Below are positions 9,801-19,872 of a DNA stretch of 28,274 bases, piece by piece. The position numbers were made by a program, and so were the translations under genes. Each line of letters opens with the position of its first letter. Position 1 is the first letter of the stretch. The stretch spans positions 2,041-30,314 of the forward strand of contig MNCI01010721.1 in assembly GCA_015680685.1 (NCBI GenBank), in the 5' to 3' direction. The notes below the pieces were generated by a model. That model did not search any database. It saw only the letters and a program-made list of their open reading frames with translations, and had not been told where the DNA came from. Source of the stretch: Gnetum montanum. Its lineage: Eukaryota; Streptophyta; Gnetopsida; Gnetales; Gnetaceae.

Positions 9801-10231
9801 TCAGACAATCCCAAGCAATCGAGGCTCCTGAGGTTCTGAGGAACCTTCATTGACTTCAAGCACATGTGGTGGCTAAGGAAGCTATAGCTATCTTGCTACA
9901 GTTGCAACCTTTGGTGGAAGGTGAAAGGCATCCAATAATGCCCTCATCTTCTCCTCCTTACTTTGAGGATCATTCATAGTCCACATGACATCATCAATGT
10001 GGGTTGAAATGGGGATATCCCATGGATAGGGCATTACTAGGAGCAACTCCTTTACAATGACAAACTAGGTAGTAAACTATTTACATTCAACATCAAATTC
10101 CTTTACTACATTCTATAGGTCCTAGTAGTCATTCATCCTGTTGGCCAAATTCTTAGCAGTAAATCTTTATTCATTGTATTTACCCTTGAGGACTTCAAGT
10201 TAAGAATTTTCCACCACAAGCTTTTGCTTGG
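9801..10231 (-). pseudogene. ORF3 of element 2, C-terminal part
   Basis: Minus-strand translation gives QKLVVENS, AKNLANRMNDY, VKEFDVECK, YPWDIPIS, WTMNDPQSKEEKMRALLDAF, PPKVAT and SSEPQEPRLL before a stop at 9801. Each block matches the C-terminal part of ORF3 in element 1 (for example VNDPKRKEEKIRALLEAF near 22560). Stops interrupt it. The N-terminal part lies at 23895-26311 beyond the nested element 1. Function is not known. Confidence 0.85.
10227..10231 (+). repeat. Target-site duplication of element 1, left copy
   Basis: CTTGG here equals CTTGG at 23895-23899. On the minus strand the ORF3 of element 2 reads GACACCAAG up to element 1 and resumes with CCAAGCAAAAGC after it, so CCAAG is duplicated. 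Confidence 0.88.
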
Positions 10232-10330
10232 TAATGAAGTGACATTAGTCGATGCGTCAACTACACGGCCCCATCGACATAGCCTTCCATGCATCGACAT
10301 GGCCTCGTTCATGTGGAGCCTATTTCAGCC

Positions 10331-10338
10331 TATAAATA
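10331..10338 (+). promoter_or_regulatory. TATA box of the 5' LTR
   Basis: TATAAATA within TTTCAGCCTATAAATAAAAG, kept in the 3' LTR at 23119-23126. It lies downstream of the U3 subrepeats and upstream of the AATAAA, as expected for the LTR Pol II promoter. Confidence 0.7.
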
Positions 10339-10727
10339 AAAGGGCCTTCCACCTCATTTAGGTACCTTTCAATTAGTTGTAGTGAAGCTCTTGCAGTTTG
10401 TTCCTGTAGGAGATAGAATATTTTCCAAGTACCCATAGTAGGTGTAAGAAAAGTGATCAGCTCTTTATTCGAGCATTGATGTACCTAAGCCCATTGGCAT
10501 GACAGCAATAAAGATGAACTCTTCAAGCATTCCTTGCAGAATTTAGACTTAGCCATTTTATGCATTTAGTAGTTTAATATGTTTATGCTTTGTTAATTTC
10601 TTTGATAATTACTTAAGTTTTTGTTATTATTATTTAATCGCTATCACTCATTCATATTTCGTAAAGGCCATAAGTACGACCATCTTGAATGTAAATCAAA
10701 CACTTGGTAAACCCAGTGACACTTAAC

Positions 10728-10882
10728 TTCTAGCAACCCAGAAGTGTTAGGAGATGGTCAGAACATGCTCAGAAGATGGGATCAGATACTTATGCTAGGA
10801 ATAGNTTCTAGCAACCCAAAAGTGTTAGGAGATGGTCAGAACATGCTCAGAAGATGGGATCAGATACTTATGCTAGGAATAG
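10728..10882 (+). other. Segment duplicated across an N: probable assembly join
   Basis: Bases 10728-10804 and 10806-10882 are the same 77-base segment with one visible difference (CCCAGAAG against CCCAAAAG), separated by a single N. The 3' LTR has the segment once. Two overlapping reads or contigs joined without merging would give this. Confidence 0.85.
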
Positions 10883-11184
10883 TTAGAGTACAAGCTAGGA
10901 TAATTATAGATTAGATAATAGTTTATTCCTTCCTTTTCATACCTTAATTAGCCACCAAAAGATAAGTAAAAAGCTATAAAAATCATTAGCCTTCATCTCA
11001 CTTAACCATCGCAACCAGAACATCACAAGTGAGATTAGGAAGGTAACGACCGTTCTAACCCAAGGTTTCGCTACTTAGAGTCTGGTGTATGTTAAGTGCT
11101 TACAGTCTATGGAATTCAACTGAGTCATGTGTGAATGCCTGTGATTCGTATGGTTGGACGTAGGGGTACCTCCCTGCTCATCAT

Positions 11185-11205
11185 TGGTGCTGTTGTCGAG
11201 GATTG
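11185..11205 (+). other. Primer binding site, decayed tRNA-Asp type
   Basis: TGGTGCTGTTGTCGAGGATT follows the LTR end after one T. The complement of the 3' end of plant tRNA-Asp reads TGGCGCCGTTGCCGGGGATC. Over 21 bases sixteen match, and all five differences are C-to-T or G-to-A in CG or CHG contexts. Confidence 0.82.
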
Positions 11206-11349
11206 TTAGTCTTACATGTGTCCTCTAACATTATTGAAATTATTATTCAAGTCGTTGGAATGGACCTAGGATAGAAATATTTACACACGCTAGGCAGATT
11301 AAAGTAAGTAGTAAGGTACATCAATTATGTGGACCATCTAACATCCAGC

Positions 11350-13680
11350 ATGTCTTCTTACAGGAGAGAGGTATTCGACCCGCCAGTGCCACAAGAATGT
11401 CAGGTGGTGTACAAGCATCCTAATGATTATGTCCCTGACTTCACTTTCATCCTACATTAGGATGAGCATCTATCATGGCAGGACATGGAGGGAAACATCA
11501 TGCTACCGCTCGACCAATCGGCTCCTGTGATGTTATTTCATAATCTTGGCAGACTAGGCATCCAGGACCATGGAGAGGAGTATGTCATGGAGGACCATGA
11601 CTACTGGGACTATCATCCCACTGATGCTCAATGAGCATGAGACCAACAACAAGTAGATAGATATGAACATCAGAAGGGGAAACAATTCAATAACCCCTTA
11701 TTCTCGCAAGAGCTGCAGGACGATGGGAATCCCATCTTTCATGATACCCATTCGACCAAACTTCCCCTAGGGTAGCAGATCCTCTAGTCCATCATTCAGA
11801 ACAAGACTCTAAGTTACCAAGATCCTCAAGGGGATGGAGGATCACATAACAAGGATGGGCAAGCTGATCGAGGTCATCATTAGAGTAGAGGGGGAGATCA
11901 ACACCAAAGCGGTGGTGATACCTCTCCTTCTTCTCTATCCTCTCGCTCTCCTACACCTTTATCCAACTCAGGCTCTGAGCATAACCGGGGTAGGAAGGAG
12001 CGAAAGGATAATGGAATAAAAGGTTCAAAAGGGACAATGTGAGGAAATGCATGACCAATCACATGATGCCCATCAGCATGAAAGGAGGGGTAGCCTAAAT
12101 CATCACAGGCATCATGGTCCTTAGTAGGACTATGACTCAGACTAGTCATTGATGGCTACTCGGAGCATGCTCCAAATCGCCAAGGTAGTTCAAATCCCCA
12201 GTAGGCATGTAAAGGATAGTTGGTTCAAGCACATTAATATGAACAACATCCCCAGATTTGAAGGGGGATACAACTGTGATCTGCAGGGTCACCTGCAGGC
12301 ATTTCATGATACCTACACCCTGCAGAACATTGACAATGATTGGTAAAAGCTGAAGCTATTCCCTCACACACTCATCAAAGAAGCTAAAAATTCGTACCGG
12401 TCCTTGGAGCCAGAATCAATCAAAATATGGAGTACGATGCTTGAAATTTTCAATGACAAGTATCAAATGTACTCTAGAGTGGCGAACCTGAGATGTCAGA
12501 TCCAAGGGTGGAAACAAGACAATCATGAATCCTTGGATGTAGCCATGAGTAGATACTATTCACTACTACATTGGTGCCCTGGTCATGGCTACACTCAATG
12601 AGCATAGCTTCACCACATCATTATTGGGCTCCGTTTTGAAACACAAAAGACCCTTAGCATGTACGCCTAGGCACAACTGTCGAAGCTAAGGGCCCATCAA
12701 TTGCAATGCCTCATTGAATAGGTGGCCAAGGAGGAAGGGGAACTTTGAAAAAAGGAGAGTGCAGAAGAATTCAACCAAGATCCTTCCCTTAGAAAAAGGG
12801 AAGTTTGATTTTGTGACGAGGAGGAGGAATAACCACTGGAAGCAGCGGTGAACTAAAAGACCTTACTATTACAAAAGTTCACATCTAAAATATCAGCAAA
12901 GATGGATAAGATGTGGGACTCTTTGGATGAAAAATGTCATAGTATGCTGAAAATTGTAGAAGAGTCCAGGAAAAAAGGTAATGACCATGATCAGCTTAGG
13001 AGGAAGGAAGCTAAATGTACCCAACATAAGGGTAAGGGCAAAGTTGTTGTAGCATAGTAGGTTGCAGACTTTGACACCAAGGAGGATGATAAATGTGGCA
13101 TATGCTAATATGAACATCCTAAGGGATGTTGTCCTATGGTGTCATATCTTCAACAGTCTGGGATGTACACATTGAACCCTCGCTTGGTGCAGTGGAAAAA
13201 ACCCCAAAGGCTGCCTTACCCACAAGGTAATTCCAGGCGGTTCCACCAGTAGCAACAAGGATATTATCCAAGTGGAGCACCACTGCAACCATACGAATAC
13301 TTCCAACAGTGGCAGCAACCACAAGCATGGGGGATGCCACCTCCAAGGTAGTAGTACCCTTACAAACAACCAAATCCTTATGGGTACTACGTTCAACAAC
13401 CAGTCTCTCCATAGGACTCTTCTAGCCATGCAGCCTTTCAAAGTCATTACCACCCCCCAGAGTATTTTCGACCTCAATCTCCATCACCTAGGGGGGAGAG
13501 CCCACATCTCTTCTATCCTTCATCACCTTCTCCTTCCACTTCTCCACAACATCCCACTCAGCTGCCACCTACTCCACCAATGCAGGGAGAAATACCACCA
13601 TAGTTGCAGCAACGAAATGCTATGAGGGTTGTTAACTTACAACCAGCACCTCAGTCGAGTGGACTGGAACCCAAGCCATG
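11350..13680 (+). pseudogene. gag: gag of element 1
   Basis: The first likely start is ATG at 11350 (MSSYRREVFDPPVPQECQ). The capsid part follows in another frame at about 12210-12650: NIPRFEGGYNCDLQGHLQAF, a DW pair, then ESIKIWSTMLEIFNDKYQ, the pattern of the retrotransposon gag domain. A CCHC-like knuckle, CGIC-x-YEHPKGCC, is at 13094-13130. A Pro/Gln/Ser-rich tail extends toward protease. Gag proteins form the particle that packages element RNA. Stops such as LH-stop-DEHLSW and Q-stop-A-stop-DQQQ each fit one C-to-T change in CAG or CGA. At least one frameshift separates the N-terminal block from the capsid block. The 3' limit is approximate. Confidence 0.82.
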
Positions 13681-13892
13681 AAAACATCCTTTTTTGATCC
13701 AATAATTTGAACATACCCTCACATACACCTATGGCCAATGCCTCTAAACCTTCAAGTGCCTCCACTATTCCACTGCTAGAGCAACCCTCAAGCCAACCAC
13801 ACTCCAATGACTAGACGGTCATGCTTACACATGTTGTGATCGACTAGATCAAAGCAAGTCATCTTTCCTAAAAATTGACTGATCCAGGAAGC

Positions 13893-14360
13893 CCCCTCAT
13901 CTATCTTCAGGTGACAGGGAACGAGCCCTGCAAAGCTCTTCTAGACTTGGGTTCAAGGGTCAATTTGATCTCTAATGACGTGTACAAGAACTGGAACTTT
14001 CCCTCACTATAGAAGAGCAACATTCGGCTCGAGTTAGTAGACCAGTCCATCACCATTCCCTTGGGATTGGTGGAGGACATTATGACCACCATTTGTGGGT
14101 GATCCTATCCTACTGATTTCCTAGTTATATATGTGGAGAACTGCAAGGGAAGCTTCCGAATCATCATGAAAAGAGCCTGGCTAAGCACGGTGGATGCACA
14201 ACAAGGACTCTGAGATCTATCTCTTGAAATTTCAAAGGAAAATCCTTTCAAGAAGATTGAGAAGAAGCACATTCCATGCATCGCATATAGTGACTTAGGG
14301 TGCAACTGTGTGCAGCAGTTATGTTCTGCTAAGTGGATATCCATTCAAGCATGCAGTTGG
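13893..14360 (+). pseudogene. Aspartic protease region of element 1
   Basis: PLIYLQVTGNEPCKALLDLG (13900 on) continues SRVNLI, the active-site region of a retropepsin in the D-L-G-S form seen in Athila/Tat-type plant elements. Later blocks SITIPLGLVEDI and TDFLVIYVENCKGSFRIIMK agree with the rest of the domain and linker. It would cut Gag-Pol. It lies between gag and RT, as in all Ty3/gypsy elements. Stops interrupt it near 14001 and 14100. Confidence 0.8.
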
Positions 14361-14589
14361 TGTATTGAGGAATCACCTATTCAACAGTGCCTGTACGTAG
14401 CAACCACTAACCAAGAGGGTACCTAGTGGCTGACAGCTGATCCTACTAGCATTGCATTATGCATGGAACCATCTGAGGGGCTTATGCAAGCCTACATTGA
14501 GAGCATGGATGAAATGGAAGAGGTTCATCAACAGGTCTCCACTATTGATGACCATGATGACTAGGGGAAGCTACAAATCCTTGAGAGCT

Positions 14590-16100
14590 TCAAAAAAGAG
14601 CCCTTAGAGCTAAAGTCCTTACTAGCTCACTTGGAATATGCATTTTTGCAAAATGGAAAGCCGATAATTATGAATGCCACCCTTGCTCCTGAACAGAAGA
14701 AGAGATTGCTAGAGGTGGTAAATAAATGGGTTGTTGTGTTTGCATGGTCATATCCTGAGTTGACTGGATTTGATCCCAGGGTCTACTAGCATTATATCTA
14801 TATTGAACCTTCCATGAAGCCATGATGATAGCCACAAAGATAATTGAATTCCAAACTGGAGTAGGTCGTAAAAGACGAAATTGAACAATTGCTAAAGGCA
14901 GGGTTCATCTATTCTATTGTCAATAGTGAATGGATTAGCCCACTCATTATTGTAACAAAGAAAGGTGGAAAATGGAGGGTCTGTATTGATTTTTGATTAC
15001 TTAACATGACGACTTTCAAGGACCACTTCCCACTCCCATTTGTGGACCAGGTGTTGGACACCATTGCAAGGCACCACTATTACAGCTTTTTGGATGGTTA
15101 TAACCAAATCCAAACAACACCAAAGGACCAGGCCAAAACAACTTTGAAAAGTCCATGGGGAACTTTTGCATACAAGAAGATGCCTTTTGGCCTATGCAAC
15201 ATGCCTACTACGTTCCAACACCTTGTCCTTGGCATCTTCCAGTAACAGATTGGCAATGGGATAGAAGTCTTCATGGATGACTTCTCTACCTATGGGGCCA
15301 TGTTTGAGAAAGCCTTGGATGATCTGGAGCAGGTTCTAAAAGGGTGTGTAGACATCAATCTACAGCTCAATTGGCAGAAAATTCATTTGATTGTCCAAGA
15401 AGGCATTGTGTTGGGGCATTGCATCTCATAGACAAGGATTACTGTGGATCCTGAAAAGATTAGGATCATCTAAGGAATCACCCACCAACCAAGCACCATA
15501 AAAGATGTTCAGTCATTCCTTGGCCACACTGGTTACTACTGGGAATTCATTGAAAACTTCTCAAAGATCACCAAGCTGTTGGTAGAAGTTACAAAGAAGG
15601 ATGCTCCATTTATTTGGACCAAGGAATGTGAATCTGCATTCCAATTTCTTAAACAAAAACTCGTAAAAACTCTAGTTCTATGAGCATATGATTGGTCCAG
15701 GCCCTTCCACATCATGATGGATGCATCTAATTATGCATTGGGAGCCGTGCTTACACAGTGTAATGATCAAAAACATCCATACTATATCCACTATGCAAAT
15801 TGTAGCATTCTGGGTGCTCATCTTAACTACACAACCACTGAAAAGGAGTTGATGATGGTGGTGTTCATCTTGGATAAATTTTGGTACTATGTGCTCAGAT
15901 ACGAGGTTTTTGTGCATACTGACCATAGTGCTATCTAGTTCCTGATGAACAAACCAATGGTGAGCCCCTGCATCATCCGATTGCTGGTGATTCTTTAGGA
16001 GTTTGATCTCACCATGGTAGACTGGAAGGGGACTCAGAATGTGGTTGTTGATCACTTATCTTGGTTGCGATGGGATGACACAGAAGAGGAGGAGCCCTTA
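14590..16100 (+). pseudogene. Reverse transcriptase and RNase H of element 1
   Basis: A linker reads ELKSLLAHLEYAFL (14607 on). RT blocks in order: QLLKAGFIYSI, GGKWRVCIDF, KDHFPLPFVDQVLDTIA, YYSFLDGYNQI, GTFAYKKMPFGLCNMPTTFQ and the catalytic VFMDDFSTYG (15270 on), then LGHCIS and FLGHTGYYWEFI. The expected FLDGYSGYNQI lacks three residues (SGY). RNase H follows: MMDASNYALGAVLTQ (15715), TEKELMMVVFILDKFWYYV and VFVHTDHSAI. Together they make DNA from element RNA. A cluster of stops near 14824-14850 fits CGA, CGA, CAG and CAA or CGA with C-to-T changes. Other stops include F-stop-LLN at 14995. Catalytic residues are visible but the protein cannot be made. Confidence 0.93.
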
Positions 16101-17738
16101 TTCAACCAATTTCTAAATGAACTCTTCTTCACAGGTGCAGTTGATCTGCAAGTGCCCAAGGAATCTCATTGGTTCAGCCACATCCTCACCTACCTCACCA
16201 CTCAAGAGTTGCCAAAGGAGTGGAACCATCAGCAAAAATAATAATTTCTCCATAAGGCCAAGCATTTCATGGAAATCAATGGCCACCTTTACAAGGTGTG
16301 CGTAGATGGCTTGGTTTGATGGTGTGTCCCTTATGGTGATACACTGCGTGTCCTCCAAGATGCTCATGAGGGCCCTTGTGGGGGCCACTATGATAGACGC
16401 CACACAACCATTAAGATCTTGCTTGCAGGATATTACTGGCTCACCATCTTTAGGGATGCACAATGGTTCGTCGCTCCTGTGAACAATGCCAGAGGGATGG
16501 TGGGATGATGACACAGTTGGAGAAACCTCAACAGTGGATCCAGCCATTGGAACCCTTCGACATTTAGGGCATCGACTTCATGGGGCCCATCACTCCCCTG
16601 TCAAATGGGGGCATACATCATCGTAGCTATGGACTACTGTACAAAGTGTGTAGAAGTAATAGCTGTCGTCGACTATTCTTCCAACACCACTACACAATTT
16701 GTCCAACAAAAAATTATAAATAGGTTTGGAGTGTCATGTACACTCATTTCTGATAATGGGACTCATTTCATGGGTGTCACTTTTCAGAAACTCATGCAAC
16801 GCTTATGGGTAACACATAAATTTACAACACCCTGTCACCCCTAGGCCAACAGGCATGATGAAGTCACCAATAGGGAGATCACCAAGATCCTTACCTACAC
16901 CATTAGCAAATATAGGAGGGATTGGAGCACCAAACTCAATGATTCCCTTTGTGCCTATCGCTCCACTTGGAAACTTCTTGTAGGGTATTCTCCCTAGGAG
17001 TTAGTCTATAGAAAATTACCAACACTTCTCATCCAAGTAGAACTCTGGACACTATCTACAGCTAGTGACTTAGGCCTTGACCTACTGTAAGCACAACGTG
17101 AATGACTGATCAACTTAAGTGTGCTAGATGAGAACCGATTAGTGGCCCTATCTTCCAATGAGATCCACAAGGCCTATAACAAGAAATGACATGATGTTAG
17201 GATTCAGAAGGTCACATTTAGATGTGGAGACAAGGTGTNGGCCTATCGCTCCACTTGGAAACTTCTTGCAGGGTATTCTCCCTAGGAGTTAGTCTATAGA
17301 AAATTACCAACACTTCTTATCCAAGTAGAACTCTGGACACTATCTACAGCTAGTGACTTAGGCCTTGACCTACCGTAAGCACAACGTGAATGACTGATCA
17401 ACTTAAGTGTGCTAGATGAGAACCGATTAGTGGTCCTATCTTCCAATGAGATCCACAAGGCCTATAACAAGAAATGACATGATGTTAGGATTCAGAAGGT
17501 CACATTTAGATGTGGAGACAAGGTGTTGTATTGGAACCCCTCACAGGTATCTCAACCGACCAAGTTTCAAACACTATGGGAGGGACCTTACATTGTCTCC
17601 AAAACCTTTTCATCTAGAGCCTCTCTTATCCACAAACTTGAGGACCCCACCAGAATGTAATTGGTCAACTACCAACAACTAAAACCTTTCATTGAAATCC
17701 ACTCAACTAGTGCAACTGCCTCGTCATTACCCGGATAG
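16101..17738 (+). pseudogene. Integrase of element 1
   Basis: PLFNQFLNELFF leads into the zinc finger: AHEGPCGGHYDRRHTT, then SCEQCQR in another frame, so one base is lost near 16471. FMGPITPLSNG is followed by a one-base gain in the G run at 16607-16611. The core then reads AYIIVAMDYCTKCVEV (first Asp), LISDNGTHFMG (second Asp) and CHP-stop-ANRHDEVTNREI, where GQVE has become RHDE but keeps the Glu. The C-terminal part has RCGDKVLYWNP, WEGPYIVSKTF and LVNYQQLKPF, ending SLPG-stop at 17736-17738. It joins element DNA to the chromosome. FDI-stop-GIDF fits TGG to TAG. The assembly duplication at 16953-17526 repeats its middle. Confidence 0.92.
16953..17526 (+). other. 286-bp segment duplicated across an N: probable assembly join
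   Basis: Bases 16953-17238 recur at 17241-17526 at a constant offset of 288 without gaps. A few differences are visible (TTGTAGGG/TTGCAGGG, CTCATCC/CTTATCC, CTACTG/CTACCG, GGCCC/GGTCC). The copies meet at N 17239. The repeat contains integrase coding sequence that should occur once. Confidence 0.88.
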
Positions 17739-19363
17739 CCTCACTCCTTTTTTGCATCTTCCTCTTTCCTCCTAGTCATGGGGGAGACCATCATCCCTGC
17801 TAATCCATTTCACTACACCCCTCACCATTTTGTAATTTTTTCTATTTTACACTTTTTTGTTTTATACATTTTTGTTTTACACTTTTTGCTTTTCAACATC
17901 ATTCATACGTTTGCCAATTCTTATTAAGTTTTTCATTTGTTTAATTATTTTTTGTTCTTTGTGTGTGTTTCCTTTTCAAGTGATTGTTAATGCGTTATCT
18001 CATTGTCATCAAGTGTTTGGCACAGATGGTTTTCATTACAATGGGTAATGTAATAGTCCACCTCGTCATCTGGTTCTTACCCTTGCATGGTTTTCCTTGG
18101 ACTTTACATCTATTTTCAGCTCATAAAATTGGTAGTGAATCCACGTCATCCATCCATTCACCCACTCCATGGTTTTCCTTCTGTTAAGAACATGCAACAC
18201 CTTCACTTAAAAACATTGTAATTCATGTGTGACTTGTGTAGTTCCCAAACTCAGGGATGATCCAATGGTGTGAATTGGGTGTGACTGCAAGGGGACTACA
18301 ACATTTGTCACTCTCTCCTAGTCCATAATTTGCTGGTGTGTCCTTACAAATTTCCTACCACTCCACGTTCTTCACCCCATGGAAGCTTCTTGGCAGTTCG
18401 ACCTTGCATGGTTTGGTCCTCACCAAAAACAAAAAAAATAACAAAAAAAAAGAAACAAATAAACATGAGGATTCAAAGCACACCCCTGGTCAAATTCATG
18501 CAAACATGCATGGGTCTTTGCATGGTGTGGTTCCCCCAAAAAAGAGAAAAAAAATCATAACATCACTAGGTGGGAATTCAAAGCACACCCCTTAGACTGC
18601 CTCTCATGGGCCACAAGCAGTAGTTATGGGATTTCCTTCATCCCCTCTAACTTTGTCCTATTTCACTTCCTTTCTCTCACATTTGTTGGAGTGGTGGTTC
18701 TCTATGGGTGCATTCCTACTTCCTTGGGGAATGGCCAAGGCTTCGTCTATTGCTACGATGTCACTATATGTAATTGGTTTTGGGTCTAAACTCAGGAACG
18801 GTTCTACTAAGTCAACCACAACTGCACATGGGGTTTCATGTGATCGATAATCAGAATTCCCATTCTCTCGTCTTTCTCTGCACTCATTTCTCTACATACT
18901 CACCTCACTACCTATTTTATGTTTTGTAAGTTCGTTGTGATTTCTATGGGCTTCTCATGCCTTGGAAGGATCTCTTTTGTAGGAGTCTTAACTAGCGAAC
19001 ATCATTTCTTAACCTTGAGGCCCACGGGCCCCTGTGTTGAGGATATACAGGGGCTACTAAGCCTATTACCTGCTATGGGGAGGACCCACCAGCATATTCT
19101 TGGTCCTGCTTGTTATGTATCCCATCCTTCAGATTTCATGGTTGATTATTTTCAGGGTTCCATCGCTCGATTTCTTCCCCGCAGAGTTTTTTTAAGTCTC
19201 GTTCCCCTATTTTTGACTCTTTTTCAAGCCCCTATTACCTTCCTCCTATCCTCATCCATGATCAAGCCTCTCACATGCTTCAACCACCCTAATTTGGCAT
19301 TTCAAACTCATGATTTTGGGCTTTTTCTGGGTTGGTTAACGTTGGTCAATGGGTGAGCACCCC
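17739..19363 (+). other. Spacer between integrase and ORF3, conserved in element 2
   Basis: No convincing coding sequence. It starts T-rich (TTTTACACTTTTTTG near 17848). Two copies of a phrase ATTCAAAGCACACCCCT (18471 and 18577) each follow an A-rich run and a TGCATGGT motif. Blocks recur on the minus strand of element 2: GTGTGACT-CAAGGGGACT, TTCAAAGCACA-CCCTTAGAC, and CTATGGGGAGGACCCAC (19074-19090; complement near 27125-27141). It thus belongs to the element, not to a later insertion. Confidence 0.7.
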
Positions 19364-19441
19364 TACGTATACATGGCCCCATATACGTAGCCCACTGCGT
19401 ATATGTGGCCCCATCGACATAGCGCCTAGTCCCTATATATA
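19364..19441 (+). promoter_or_regulatory. U3-like block and TATA sequence before ORF3
   Basis: CGTATACATGGCCCCATATA and CCCCATCGACATAGC resemble the U3 subrepeats of the LTRs (TCGACATGGCC and CACATATACATGGC). A TATATATA run at 19434-19441 follows, then CTTTGAAATTTTTA. Element 2 has the same order on the minus strand (26830-26750). It looks like an internal promoter for ORF3; activity is inference. Confidence 0.5.
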
Positions 19442-19588
19442 CACTTGCTATTCTTTGAAATTTTTATCATTTGGGCCACAAATTTGGGGGAGATTTTGCC
19501 ACTTTTTTTTGCCCAACTCTTCCCAAGCACCTACCCGTCCTACTGGGAGTCTGCATCTACCGATCCTTACCCTATTGAGCACCCAGAG

Positions 19589-19872
19589 GTATACTCTCAG
19601 TCATGGGGGGGGGGGCGTGAAGTGTCTAATTAATTAATTAATTAGTTAGTTAATTCAAACTTCACAACCCTAAGGGAAGAAATGAAAACAACCATTTTAA
19701 AAACTCTAAAATTAACCTTTGTTGTTTTTTGCTCTAGCCCATAAATCAACACTCCGGGCAACTTAATGGAATGCCCATGACAACAACATAACTTAGTCAA
19801 ACTGAGAAAGTGTACGAGACCCATATTTGAGCAACTTGTGCACAATCTAATTAGTAATTATGTTGTTTGCAG
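19589..19872 (+). other. Putative leader intron directly before ORF3
   Basis: CCAGAG|GTATACTCT is a donor-like site at 19589 and GTTGTTTGCAG|ATG an acceptor-like site ending at 19872, so splicing would place the 5' leader against the ORF3 ATG. Element 2 has GAAG|GTAAGC and CCATAG|ATG at matching places, giving 291 bases against 284 here. The intron holds an 11-G run (19605-19615) and a TTAA/ATTA run (19627-19654). Confidence 0.55.

Larger units (their letters stand above)
8621..10231 (-). mobile_element. Gypsy element 2, 3' part (ORF3 C-terminus, PPT, 3' LTR)
   Basis: Read on the minus strand this runs from the ORF3 coding sequence at 10231 through a short 3' region and a PPT to an LTR ending at 8621. 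It is the continuation of the minus-strand element at 23895-28274, interrupted by element 1. Base 8621 abuts the LINE remnant; the flanking five bases are TGGAG (8616-8620), whose partner would lie outside the window. Confidence 0.9.
10232..11183 (+). repeat. 5' LTR of element 1
   Basis: It begins TAATGAAGTGACATTAGTCG and ends CTCATCA, paired with the 3' LTR at 22981-23894. It contains U3 subrepeats with TCGACATGGCC, a TATA box, an AATAAA signal at 10507-10512 and the U5 end AGGGGTACC...CATCA. The first dinucleotide is TA where TG is expected. A 77-base segment is present twice around the N at 10805, so the true length is probably near 874. Confidence 0.93.

Noticed and set aside
13142-13477. 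Long minus-strand open frames opposite gag.
   Set aside because: They are shadows of the Pro/Gln-rich gag tail and have no family pattern.
14788-14850. Clustered stops in pol as possible recoding or readthrough.
   Set aside because: All three stop codons occur and each fits a C-to-T change in an expected Arg or Gln codon; decay is simpler.
16113-16547. A 144-residue minus-strand open frame.
   Set aside because: It lies opposite the integrase zinc finger, whose plus-strand motifs are clear.
18919-19356. A 145-residue open frame in the spacer before ORF3.
   Set aside because: Element 2 shares only a short PxMGRTHxH stretch and then diverges in frame; conserved islands look non-coding.
19601-19625. 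An 11-G run followed by CGTGAAGTGTC resembles a PPT plus LTR start.
   Set aside because: Element 2 has only CATAGGGG at the matching place inside the leader intron, and no LTR follows in either element. An expanded G run within the intron explains it better, though capture of an old LTR edge cannot be excluded.
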